NCBI GenBank assembly: GCA_902591185.1
Contig: CACIZU010000002.1
Span: forward strand, 1-64,000
Reading direction: 5' to 3'
Length of the DNA stretch: 64,000 bases
Source: an uncultured Pelagibacteraceae bacterium
GTDB lineage: Bacteria > Pseudomonadota > Alphaproteobacteria > Pelagibacterales > Pelagibacteraceae
Shown in pieces: positions 42,984 to 54,003 of the stretch (positions are counted from its first letter, which is position 1; each line of letters opens with the position of its first letter). The notes beneath the pieces were generated by a model. That model made no database searches. It worked only from the letters and a program-made list of their open reading frames with translations, and was not told where the DNA came from. The position numbers and the translations under genes are program-made.

Positions 42984-44109
42984 AAATTTTTTAATTTTAA
43001 TGTCAGGAGGAACAACTCCAGTTATTAATTCAACATTAGTTGGTATTATTGAAAAAATAAAAAAAAAATCTTCTAAAATTAAAATTTTTTCTGGACAACC
43101 TGGAATTGATGGAGTTTTAAAAAATAGATTTATAGATTTAACAAAGTTCACTAAATCTAAATTGAAGGTTATTTCAAAAATACCAGGATCTCATATAGTG
43201 GGAACTACAAGATTAAAAAAACTTAATATTAGAGAGATAAATCTTTTAAAAAAAAATTTAATAAATAAAAAAATTGATAATATTATTAATATTGGAGGCA
43301 ATGGAACTCTTCAACAAACAATAGACTTATCAAACCGTTTAAGAAATTTTAATTTTATATCTTGTCCAAAAACAGTTGATAATGATCTTGGGGATATAAA
43401 TTTCAATAAGATGTTGTGTAATCCTGGGTTCTCTTCATGTATCAGTATTTGGAAATTTTTTTTAGAGATGATCAACTTAGAAAATATAGGTGCAAAATCT
43501 CATGATAAGATTATTATTTCACAAACTTTTGGAAGAGAAACTGGTTTTATTTGTGGGGCCATTAGATATTGGGATCAAAAAAGAAAATTACCTATAATGT
43601 TATTATTACCCGAAGATAAAAAAAATTATTCAGAGATATTATTGTATGCAAAAAAACAAATTAAAAAATTTGGTCGTTTAATGATTTTTTTGTCTGAAGG
43701 ATACAACTTAAGTAATATTGTTCCTAAATATGACAAAAGTGGTCAAATAATGTATGGATCAAGTGGAACATCAAGTGCACAAATTTTATTAAATAAATTA
43801 AACAAGAATGGTATTCAATCAAGAATATTTAATCCAACAATTTTACAAAGAGTTTTTAGTTTTAAAAATCAAGTTATAAATAAGAAAGATAATTTATTTG
43901 CAAAAAATGTTGGAATTTGTGCAGTGAAGCTTCTTTTAGCAAATAAAAAATCATATTTGATTGGTTTATCTGATAAAAATAAAATTAACCCAATATCTTT
44001 TAGTGATTGTAAAAAATATAGTAGAAAAATGCCAGTAAGATTCATTAAATCTGGTTCGTTTGATGTATCAAATGATTATATAAAGTATTTAAATAAAGTG
44101 ATGAAATAA
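42976..44109 (+). CDS. Phosphofructokinase-fold kinase of unknown substrate
   Basis: 'LMSGGTTPVINS', 'NIGGNGTLQQT' (GGDGT-like), 'CPKTVDNDLGD', 'QTFGRETGFICGAIRYW'. Confidence 0.85.
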   Translation: MTKNFLILMSGGTTPVINSTLVGIIEKIKKKSSKIKIFSGQPGIDGVLKNRFIDLTKFTKSKLKVISKIPGSHIVGTTRLKKLNIREINLLKKNLINKKIDNIINIGGNGTLQQTIDLSNRLRNFNFISCPKTVDNDLGDINFNKMLCNPGFSSCISIWKFFLEMINLENIGAKSHDKIIISQTFGRETGFICGAIRYWDQKRKLPIMLLLPEDKKNYSEILLYAKKQIKKFGRLMIFLSEGYNLSNIVPKYDKSGQIMYGSSGTSSAQILLNKLNKNGIQSRIFNPTILQRVFSFKNQVINKKDNLFAKNVGICAVKLLLANKKSYLIGLSDKNKINPISFSDCKKYSRKMPVRFIKSGSFDVSNDYIKYLNKVMK

Positions 44110-46199
44110 TGAAAATAGGCATAGCTGTTTTAGCGTATAATAGGCCCAAGCATTTAAAAAGAGTTATTGATGCAATTGTTAAACAGAAAATTGAATCAAT
44201 AAATGTTTACATAGATGGTGCAGCTGATAAGGAAATATATAAAAACCAAGAAAAAATATTTAAACTATTAAAAAATTACAAATCTAAAATTTTAATTAAT
44301 TTAATTAAACAACCTAAAAATAATGGTTTAGCCTTCTCGGTTACAAATGCAGTAACTAGTGAATTAAAAATCAATGATGCAGTTATATTATTAGAAGATG
44401 ACTGTGTTCCTTTGAGTGGTTTTTTTGACTATATGTTTAGTGGGTTAAAAAAATATCGTTCATCAAAAAACGTTAGAAGTATATGCTCGTACAATAATCT
44501 TGAAACTAAATCAGATGACGCCTTTTTTTTAAAACGGTTTAATCCTTGGGGGTGGGCAACTTGGAAAGATAGATGGAAAAAACATAATTTTGAAATAAAA
44601 AATACAATTACTCAAATAAAAAATAATGGAACTATAGATAGTTTGCCTTTAGATTTAAAATCCTATTCTGAAAATAGTGAAATAATTAATGGCACGCAAG
44701 ATATTTGGAGTCTTTCTTGGACACTTACACACTATTTGGATAATTCTCTTATACTCTATCCTTCGCATTCATATATTGAAAATATTGGATTTGATGGAAC
44801 AGGTGTTCATTGTTCTTCTACTAATATATTTAAAATAAATCATAAAAATAAAAAATGTATTCTTCCGAAAAAAATTAATTTTAATTTACAGAATGAAACA
44901 AAATATAATTCATTCTTAATAGAAAATTCATTTAGAACTTTTTTAAAGAAAAAAAAATTAGATCTGGTTGAACCATATGTATTTATAAGAAATAAAGATT
45001 ATATATTAGGCAATCAAATAAAATTTTACATAGAAAAATTTGTTAACTCTACTCCCATATTTGATATACACACACACTTATTTCCATCAAAATTTAAAAA
45101 ATATTATAATGTAGGTTTAATTAAACTTTTAAATTATCATTATTTAAAAGCTGAACTTTTCTCATTAGGAAATATAAAAATAAATTATTTTAATAAGTTA
45201 AATGATAATAAAAAAGCAAGAATAATTTGGAATAATTTATTTTTAAACAGATATCCTTTATCTACTGCAACACAAGGAGTTTTAAGAATTTTAAAAATTT
45301 ATGGTGTTGACGATGTTAACCAAAAATTTGAAAAAATATTAAAAATTACCAACGAAAATCAACTTTCCGAAGGGGATATTTTTAGTATCACAAATATAAA
45401 GCAGGTAGTTATGACAAATAATCCTTTTGAAAAAGATGAAAAAAAAATTCTTAATTTGAATAAAGATAATAGATATTTACCTTCAATAAGAATTGATGAC
45501 TTGTTTTTAAAACCAAAAAATAAAAAAGATTTTTTAATGTCCTCTTATCTTTCAAATCATGAGAAAATAAAAAAAACAATTAATGAAATTAAAAAAATAT
45601 TAAAAATTAACAGACCTTCTTATTTTTCATTGTCATCAGAAAATTTTGATGAATTTAAAAATGATTTATTTTTTGATAATTTTTTACCATTATTAAGACA
45701 ATCTAAAACACCAATGATGTTATTAATTGGAGTTAAAAGAGGTGTTAATAAATTATATAATGATGCAGGTGATGGCATTGGTACAATGAACCTAAATAAT
45801 TTAGAAAAAATTTTAAGTAAATTCCCAAATAATAATTTCTTAATATCATGTCTTGATTATAGAGATCAATTTAGACTGAACGTTTTAGCAAGAAAATTTC
45901 AAAATTTGAAAATAGTTGGTTTTTGGTGGTTTAATAACAATGAAAGCATAATAGAAAATTTATTAAAACAAAGATTTGAATTATTGGGAGATAATTTCAT
46001 ATTACAACATTCGGATGCGAGGATAGTGGATCAATTAGTTTACAAATGGTTAGATTTCAAAAGTATTTATATTAAAGTAATGGTTGAAAAATACCATAAG
46101 CTCTTAAGTTTAGGATATAAAATTAAAGCAAGTGATTTAGAAAAGAAAATAAATTTTCACTTTGAAGAAATGCCCCAAAAAAATATTAGATTAAAATGA
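44109..46199 (+). CDS. Bifunctional protein: N-terminal family-2-like glycosyltransferase + C-terminal uronate isomerase (UxaC)-like domain
   Basis: aa 1-~300 'IGIAVLAYNRPKHLKRVIDAI...LLEDDCVPLSGFF...NPWGWATWKDRW'; aa ~310-696 'FDIHTHLFP', 'VVMTNNPFEKD...YLPSIRIDDLF', 'IVGFWWFNNN', 'LQHSDARIVDQLVYKW'. Confidence 0.8.
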   Translation: MKIGIAVLAYNRPKHLKRVIDAIVKQKIESINVYIDGAADKEIYKNQEKIFKLLKNYKSKILINLIKQPKNNGLAFSVTNAVTSELKINDAVILLEDDCVPLSGFFDYMFSGLKKYRSSKNVRSICSYNNLETKSDDAFFLKRFNPWGWATWKDRWKKHNFEIKNTITQIKNNGTIDSLPLDLKSYSENSEIINGTQDIWSLSWTLTHYLDNSLILYPSHSYIENIGFDGTGVHCSSTNIFKINHKNKKCILPKKINFNLQNETKYNSFLIENSFRTFLKKKKLDLVEPYVFIRNKDYILGNQIKFYIEKFVNSTPIFDIHTHLFPSKFKKYYNVGLIKLLNYHYLKAELFSLGNIKINYFNKLNDNKKARIIWNNLFLNRYPLSTATQGVLRILKIYGVDDVNQKFEKILKITNENQLSEGDIFSITNIKQVVMTNNPFEKDEKKILNLNKDNRYLPSIRIDDLFLKPKNKKDFLMSSYLSNHEKIKKTINEIKKILKINRPSYFSLSSENFDEFKNDLFFDNFLPLLRQSKTPMMLLIGVKRGVNKLYNDAGDGIGTMNLNNLEKILSKFPNNNFLISCLDYRDQFRLNVLARKFQNLKIVGFWWFNNNESIIENLLKQRFELLGDNFILQHSDARIVDQLVYKWLDFKSIYIKVMVEKYHKLLSLGYKIKASDLEKKINFHFEEMPQKNIRLK

Positions 46200-46927
46200 T
46201 CTGGATCTTACCAATGGCAGGGAAGGGTACAAGAACAAACTCTCTAGGTAAATTTAAGCCATTTATTAAAGTCAATGGAAAAAAAATAATTGAATGGTTT
46301 TTGATTAGCATAAAACATAAAATTAAAAAAAATGATACTATTTTTTTGATAACAACAATTGAATATGAAAAAAAATATAATTTTCAAAAAAAAATGAAAA
46401 TAATTTTTAAAGAAAAAAAATTAAAAACTAAAAATTTTATTTTTAAATTTATTGATAATACACCAAATGGACCAGCATTCACAATAAACTCAATTAAAAA
46501 TTTTTTAAAAAATACTAAAACACCATGCGTAATAATTAATCCAGATCAGTTTATTGACTTTGATTTACCAAAAAAAATTAATAAAAATAATTTATACATA
46601 CCTTTGCATTTTAATAATCATGGTAACTCTAGCTATGTGAAACTAAACCAACAAGGTAATATTGTTGAAATTAAAGAAAAAACTTTAATATCAAATTATG
46701 CAAGTAGTGGTGTATACATTTTTGCTTCTTCAGAATTACTTAAAAAGATTCTGAGTTTAATTGGTGAGATCAAATCTAAAAAAGAGATTAATATGAGCGA
46801 CTTAATTAATTTATTTATTAAAAGAAATAATAAGAAAGTTAATCCTATTAGCACATTAATCAAATATGATTTAGGAAATATTAAAAGTATAAAAGATTTT
46901 CCAATAAAAGATATTAAAGTAAATTAA
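46196..46927 (+). CDS. Sugar-phosphate nucleotidyltransferase
   Basis: 'WILPMAGKGTRTNSLGKFKPFIKVNGKKIIEWFL' NTP_transferase motif. Confidence 0.8.
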   Translation: MIWILPMAGKGTRTNSLGKFKPFIKVNGKKIIEWFLISIKHKIKKNDTIFLITTIEYEKKYNFQKKMKIIFKEKKLKTKNFIFKFIDNTPNGPAFTINSIKNFLKNTKTPCVIINPDQFIDFDLPKKINKNNLYIPLHFNNHGNSSYVKLNQQGNIVEIKEKTLISNYASSGVYIFASSELLKKILSLIGEIKSKKEINMSDLINLFIKRNNKKVNPISTLIKYDLGNIKSIKDFPIKDIKVN

Positions 46928-48820
46928 ATGTGTGGAATAATAGGTATTTATCAAGAAAACAGAGACAACAGTCGTCAATTATTAGATTCAATTGGAAGCA
47001 TCAAGCATAGAGGACCAGATCATACTGGAATTTGGTATAATAAGAATATATCTTTAGGTAACACAAGACTTAAGGTTGTTGATTTAGATGAAAAATCAAA
47101 TCAGCCATTTATTTCACGGAACAAAAGATATATAATGGTTTTTAATGGTGAGATATATAATCATCACATACTAAAAAAAAAATTTAAGATTTTTACAAAA
47201 ACTCAAAGTGACACAGAAGTCATAATCGAACTTTTTTCCAAAATTAGAGAAAGATGCTTTAGTTTATTAGATGGAATGTTTTCTATAGCAATATTTGATA
47301 ATCAAGAGTGTAGGTTATATTTATCTAGGGATCCCTTCGGAATAAAACCTCTATACTATTCTTTAAAAAATAATAAATTTATTTTTTGTTCGGAGATAAA
47401 AGGCATCATAAGTCAAAAAACTAAATATATTCAGAATGATAATAGCATTATTAATTTTGTAAAGTGGGGTGGTTTAGATCATTCTAATGAAACTTGGTAC
47501 AAAAATATCAAAAATGTTAGTCCGGGATCGACATTGGTAATAGATAGAAAATTTTCTATCTCAGAAAAAAAATATTATTTTTTTAGTGAAAATGTAAAAA
47601 ATAAAAAAATTGATCAAGATAATATTCCTTTACAATTTAAAGCTTTGCTAAAAAAATCAGTTAAAGAACAATCAAAAACAATCAGATCTATAGGAACAAA
47701 TTTATCTGGAGGAGTTGACTCGTCAATATTAACATTATTTTTGAAAGACAATAAAAAAGAGATTAATACTTACACTTTTGGTTATAATGAAAAAAAATAT
47801 GATGAAAGAAAATATGCAAAAAAGGTTTCAAAAAAATTAAACTTAAAAAACTTTACATCTATTTGTTCATCGAAAGATATAAATAAAAACTTCATAAACA
47901 CTCTGATCATGGAAGATGAACCATTTTCATCATTTAGACAAGTATCCCATCACAAACTTTATGAAGATTATAAGAATGATGGATCTACCGTTATCCTAGA
48001 AGCTAGTGGTGGTGATGAAATTGGAGCAGGCTATGCAGGTTTTCTTTGGCCACTATATTTAGATCAATTAAAAAAAGATGGTCATAATAAAGCTTGGTCA
48101 AATTTGTTGAAAAATTTAAATTTAAAAAAAAATAGTATTGAACAAATTTTTAATTTTGTAACTGCAGGAATAGAAAATCAAAAAAATTATGGGGTATGTA
48201 CATCTGATGGTCAAAGAATTATTAAGAATAATTTAATTAGCAATAGTTATGAAAAAAAATATGATAAGGGACCACCAATATATTCAAAAGATTTTGAAAG
48301 TTATCTTCAAAATTCTCAGTATATTGAACTTTTCCACACAAAACTTCCAAGGGGATTGAGATATGTTGATAGAGCATCATCTGGAAGTGGGAGAGAAGCT
48401 AGAGTGCCTTTATTAACAAAAGAATTAGTGGAATTTTGTTTTGCGATCCCAAATAATTTTAAAATTCGAGATGGAGAATTAAGATGGTTTATGAAAAAAT
48501 CTATGAAATATATAACAAATAACTTTATCAATTTAAAAAATAAAAGAAGCGTTGCAGATCCCCAAAGAGATTGGTTGAGAAAAGATTTTAAAACAATTGT
48601 TTTTGAATTATTTAATTCAAAAAAATTTGGCAATAGAGGAATATTTGACCAAAACGAAGTTGTTAAAAATTATGAATATTTTTTAAAAAAAAAGGATGCT
48701 CATAGTTTAGGTGTATTCCAAATTTTTATTACAGAAATATGGTTAAGACTTTTTATTGATAGCAAGCCTTCATATTTTAAAGATGCCAAACTTGATGAAT
48801 TTATTTATGAAACAAATTAA
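46928..48820 (+). CDS. asnB: Asparagine synthase (glutamine-hydrolysing) family amidotransferase
   Basis: '[14 protein letters not shown]' with Cys2, '[11 protein letters not shown]', '[17 protein letters not shown]', '[12 protein letters not shown]'. Confidence 0.92.
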   Translation: MCGIIGIYQENRDNSRQLLDSIGSIKHRGPDHTGIWYNKNISLGNTRLKVVDLDEKSNQPFISRNKRYIMVFNGEIYNHHILKKKFKIFTKTQSDTEVIIELFSKIRERCFSLLDGMFSIAIFDNQECRLYLSRDPFGIKPLYYSLKNNKFIFCSEIKGIISQKTKYIQNDNSIINFVKWGGLDHSNETWYKNIKNVSPGSTLVIDRKFSISEKKYYFFSENVKNKKIDQDNIPLQFKALLKKSVKEQSKTIRSIGTNLSGGVDSSILTLFLKDNKKEINTYTFGYNEKKYDERKYAKKVSKKLNLKNFTSICSSKDINKNFINTLIMEDEPFSSFRQVSHHKLYEDYKNDGSTVILEASGGDEIGAGYAGFLWPLYLDQLKKDGHNKAWSNLLKNLNLKKNSIEQIFNFVTAGIENQKNYGVCTSDGQRIIKNNLISNSYEKKYDKGPPIYSKDFESYLQNSQYIELFHTKLPRGLRYVDRASSGSGREARVPLLTKELVEFCFAIPNNFKIRDGELRWFMKKSMKYITNNFINLKNKRSVADPQRDWLRKDFKTIVFELFNSKKFGNRGIFDQNEVVKNYEYFLKKKDAHSLGVFQIFITEIWLRLFIDSKPSYFKDAKLDEFIYETN

Positions 48821-48827
48821 TTTTAAG

Positions 48828-48917
48828 GGAGAGGTGGCCGAGTGGTTGAAGGCGCACGCTTGGAAAGCGTGTATAGGGGAAGCTCTATCGCGGGTTCGAA
48901 TCCCGCTCTCTCCGCCA
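48828..48917 (+). tRNA. tRNA-Ser (anticodon GGA)
   Basis: GGAGAGG..TCTCTCC acceptor, anticodon stem CACGC/GCGTG with loop TTGGAAA, long variable arm, T stem GCGGG-TTCGAAT-CCCGC, encoded CCA. Confidence 0.96.
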
Positions 48918-48970
48918 GAAGAATATTTAGATTATAAAAAATCTGATTTATTTTTTTAAAATATTATATT

Positions 48971-50011
48971 ATGAAAATTTGTATATTTTATACTTCACCA
49001 AAACTTGGAGACATAATTCTACAATTGCCATTTATAAAATCAATTTCTAATTATTATAAAACAGAGGTTACTCTTTGTATTAATTCACATATAAAAATTA
49101 AAAGTATATTAGAAAATCAAAAATATATTTCTAATATTATAGAAAACCCTTTCAGAAGAGGAAGATTTTTTTTCCAAGATATTTTAAAATTAAAACAAGA
49201 TTTAAATAAAGAAAATATCAACTATGCCTTCATTTTAGAAAAAACAAAAGGCCCTGCCATTGCTTGTAAACTTGCTAGAATAAATAAGATTTATGGTTTT
49301 GGAATTGGGTCTCAAAAGTATTTAGTAAGCAACTCTGATAGATTAAATAAAAATGATTTAAGATATAATTATACTGAACAATCAATAAAATTCTTAAATA
49401 ATTTAAAAATTTCTCATAATTTCAAAGATAAATTCATAATTTTAAAAAATGAAAATAAAAGTAATTTTATCAAAATTTATCAACATTTACCAAAACCTTG
49501 GGTTTGTTTTGCTGTAGATTCAACTGAAGTAAATAGAATTTGGCCTCAAAAAAATTTTGCTGAATTAGCTGATAAATTATTTGAAAAAAAATTAGCAAAA
49601 ACTATATTTGTAATTAATCATGAAAATCACAAACAATACTTTCAAGAAATAGTAAAAAATTCAAAATATGAAAATCAATTTATTAATTGTAAATCTTTGG
49701 ATAGATCTCAGATAATACATTTAATAGATGTTTGTGAATATTTTGTTGGTATCGACTCAGGCCCGTCTTGTGTAGCTGGAGCTTTAGATAAAAAAACTTT
49801 TTGTATAATTGGACCTACGGATGCAACTTTACCTAGATTTAATTCTATGGTTAAAATAAAAAGTGATATTTACGACTCCTCCCGGGAGATTGGAATTAAT
49901 AGATGTGGAGATAATTTTTTACAAGATAATAGTGAAGTAAAAACTATAAAAGTTCAAAAAGTTTTTGAAGAGATTAAATCTCATCTTCAAGATAAAGAAT
50001 ATAGTGAATAG
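48971..50011 (+). CDS. Glycosyltransferase family 9 (heptosyltransferase-like)
   Basis: 'SPKLGDIILQLPFIKSI', 'WPQKNFAELADKL', 'YFVGIDSGPSCVAGAL'. Confidence 0.82.
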   Translation: MKICIFYTSPKLGDIILQLPFIKSISNYYKTEVTLCINSHIKIKSILENQKYISNIIENPFRRGRFFFQDILKLKQDLNKENINYAFILEKTKGPAIACKLARINKIYGFGIGSQKYLVSNSDRLNKNDLRYNYTEQSIKFLNNLKISHNFKDKFIILKNENKSNFIKIYQHLPKPWVCFAVDSTEVNRIWPQKNFAELADKLFEKKLAKTIFVINHENHKQYFQEIVKNSKYENQFINCKSLDRSQIIHLIDVCEYFVGIDSGPSCVAGALDKKTFCIIGPTDATLPRFNSMVKIKSDIYDSSREIGINRCGDNFLQDNSEVKTIKVQKVFEEIKSHLQDKEYSE

Positions 50012-50054
50012 TGATCTAGGGTAAATTTCTATAATGATAATTTCCTCTAAAATT

Positions 50055-50975
50055 TTAAATTGAGCTAAGTATTTTTTGAATAATATTGTCAGGTTTTAAA
50101 CGGTAGGTATTGTAATATTTATTTTTTTTATTAATAATTTTGCTTTCAGGCAGAGTATGGAGAGGCGTGTAAATTGCATGAATTTTTTTTTTTAAAGCTG
50201 AGCCTAAGCAAATTGGTCCAGTCTCGTTACCTATAACAATATTACATGAATAGATTATATTAATTATTTCAGAAATTTTTCTTTTATATGTAAATTCAAT
50301 GTTTTTTGATTTTTTCATTTCTAAAGGAAAGTATTTTAAAAAATATTTTTTATTAGGTGAGAAATTTATATAAATCTTATTTTTTTTAAATAATTTTTTT
50401 ATTAACTTAATAAAATTTATTATTGGCCAATTATTTTGATCATGATGAGAGTCTATAACTATAAAAATTTTTTTCTTTTTCGATTTGTTATTTATTTTAA
50501 GATTCTGTCTATTTAATAAAAAACTATTATCTCTTTTAGTGAGCTTGAGATTTAATGTATATTTTAAAATTCTTTCTGACAAAGTTAAATGATTTAATGA
50601 TTTATCTTTATTTATAATAAAATTACCAGTTCCAAATATATATTTTTTTTTTGCATTACATAATAAAGTGGGAATTATCAATCTTTTTGTATTGGATGTT
50701 AGAAAAACATATTTTGGGTTTAGATCATTTATTTTTTTTTTAAAATCAAAAAAATTATTAATTGTTTTTAAAAATCCATATCTATGATTGTCAAACTCTA
50801 TTATCTTTTTATAAAAAATTTCATTTTTAAAAACCTCTTTTGCTTGGTTAACTTTATTTGAAAGAATATAAATTTTTTTACCAAAAGTTTTATATAAAGA
50901 TTTTAAAAGTGGTAAATGATATATTAAATCACCTATACCTCTTGCACCAATTATAACTAAAATTTTTTTTTTCAC
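50055..50975 (-). CDS. Glycosyltransferase family 9 (heptosyltransferase-like)
   Basis: 'VIIGARGIGDLIYHLPLLKSLYKTFG', 'IVIGNETGPICLGSAL'. Confidence 0.82.
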   Translation of the reverse strand: MKKKILVIIGARGIGDLIYHLPLLKSLYKTFGKKIYILSNKVNQAKEVFKNEIFYKKIIEFDNHRYGFLKTINNFFDFKKKINDLNPKYVFLTSNTKRLIIPTLLCNAKKKYIFGTGNFIINKDKSLNHLTLSERILKYTLNLKLTKRDNSFLLNRQNLKINNKSKKKKIFIVIDSHHDQNNWPIINFIKLIKKLFKKNKIYINFSPNKKYFLKYFPLEMKKSKNIEFTYKRKISEIINIIYSCNIVIGNETGPICLGSALKKKIHAIYTPLHTLPESKIINKKNKYYNTYRLKPDNIIQKILSSI

Positions 50976-51018
50976 TTATATAATTAATATATTATAAGTT
51001 AATTATTATCTAAATATT

Positions 51019-51819
51019 ATGATTATAAATTCTAAATATAATTTTTTAAAACCTTTTAAAGTTAAAAAATTAGTAAGGTTAGGTAGAAATTTTGATGGAG
51101 GATATCTTGTTTGTGGTGATACATTGCAAAATTGTGAAAACTTAATTACTCTTGGAGTAGGAGATGATCTTTCTTTTGAAAGAGATTTTGAAAAAAAAAT
51201 TAATTCTAAAACAATTCAACTATATGATTACACTGTTAACAATGGTTTGTTTTTAAAAATTATATTAAAATATTTTAGAAGATTAATTACATTTCGGACT
51301 AGGGTAAATAATTTCACTTACAGTATTAGAAATTATATTAATTATTTAAAATTTCTTAAAAAAAAAAACGTAATTTTACGTAAATTCAGAGTTGTTAAAA
51401 ATAAGAAGTATTACAACGATGTAAGTTTAAAAAGTATTTTTAAAAAAATAAATAGTAATAATAATTTATTAAAAATGGATATAGAAGGCGGTGAATATCA
51501 GTTAGTAGAAGATATAATTATTTATAATTTAAAAATTAAAATGTTAATTGTTGAGTTTCACCATATAAATAAAAATAAAAAATTATTTACTGAATCTATT
51601 AAAAAACTTAAAAAGAAATTCGATATAATACATATTCATGCAAACAATTATAAATTTAAGAAGAATTCTGAGGATATATTTGATTCTCTTGAAATTACTA
51701 TGGTCAATAAAAAAATAAATAAATATCGTAAAAATTTTAGAGAAAATTTTCCTATTAAAAATTTGGATTTTGAGTGTTTTCCTGACAGAAAAAAAATAGT
51801 TTTTTCTTTTAAAAATTGA
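51019..51819 (+). CDS. FkbM-like methyltransferase domain protein
   Basis: 'LVRLGRNFDGGYLVCGD', 'LLKMDIEGGEYQLVEDI'. Confidence 0.65.
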   Translation: MIINSKYNFLKPFKVKKLVRLGRNFDGGYLVCGDTLQNCENLITLGVGDDLSFERDFEKKINSKTIQLYDYTVNNGLFLKIILKYFRRLITFRTRVNNFTYSIRNYINYLKFLKKKNVILRKFRVVKNKKYYNDVSLKSIFKKINSNNNLLKMDIEGGEYQLVEDIIIYNLKIKMLIVEFHHINKNKKLFTESIKKLKKKFDIIHIHANNYKFKKNSEDIFDSLEITMVNKKINKYRKNFRENFPIKNLDFECFPDRKKIVFSFKN

Positions 51820-51925
51820 TTTTGTTTTAATGGGTTTTTAAACACTTAATTATTATATTTAATGAATAGTAATTAAGATATAAATATTTTTAAATAGGTT
51901 ATCATTAAAAAAATGATATAATTAA

Positions 51926-54001
<2,076 letters not shown>

Positions 54002-54003
54002 TA

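Noticed and set aside
48756-48959. ORF-track 67-aa ORF on + strand
   Set aside because: Reads through the tRNA-Ser gene ('[30 protein letters not shown]' is a typical translated tRNA-Ser artefact).
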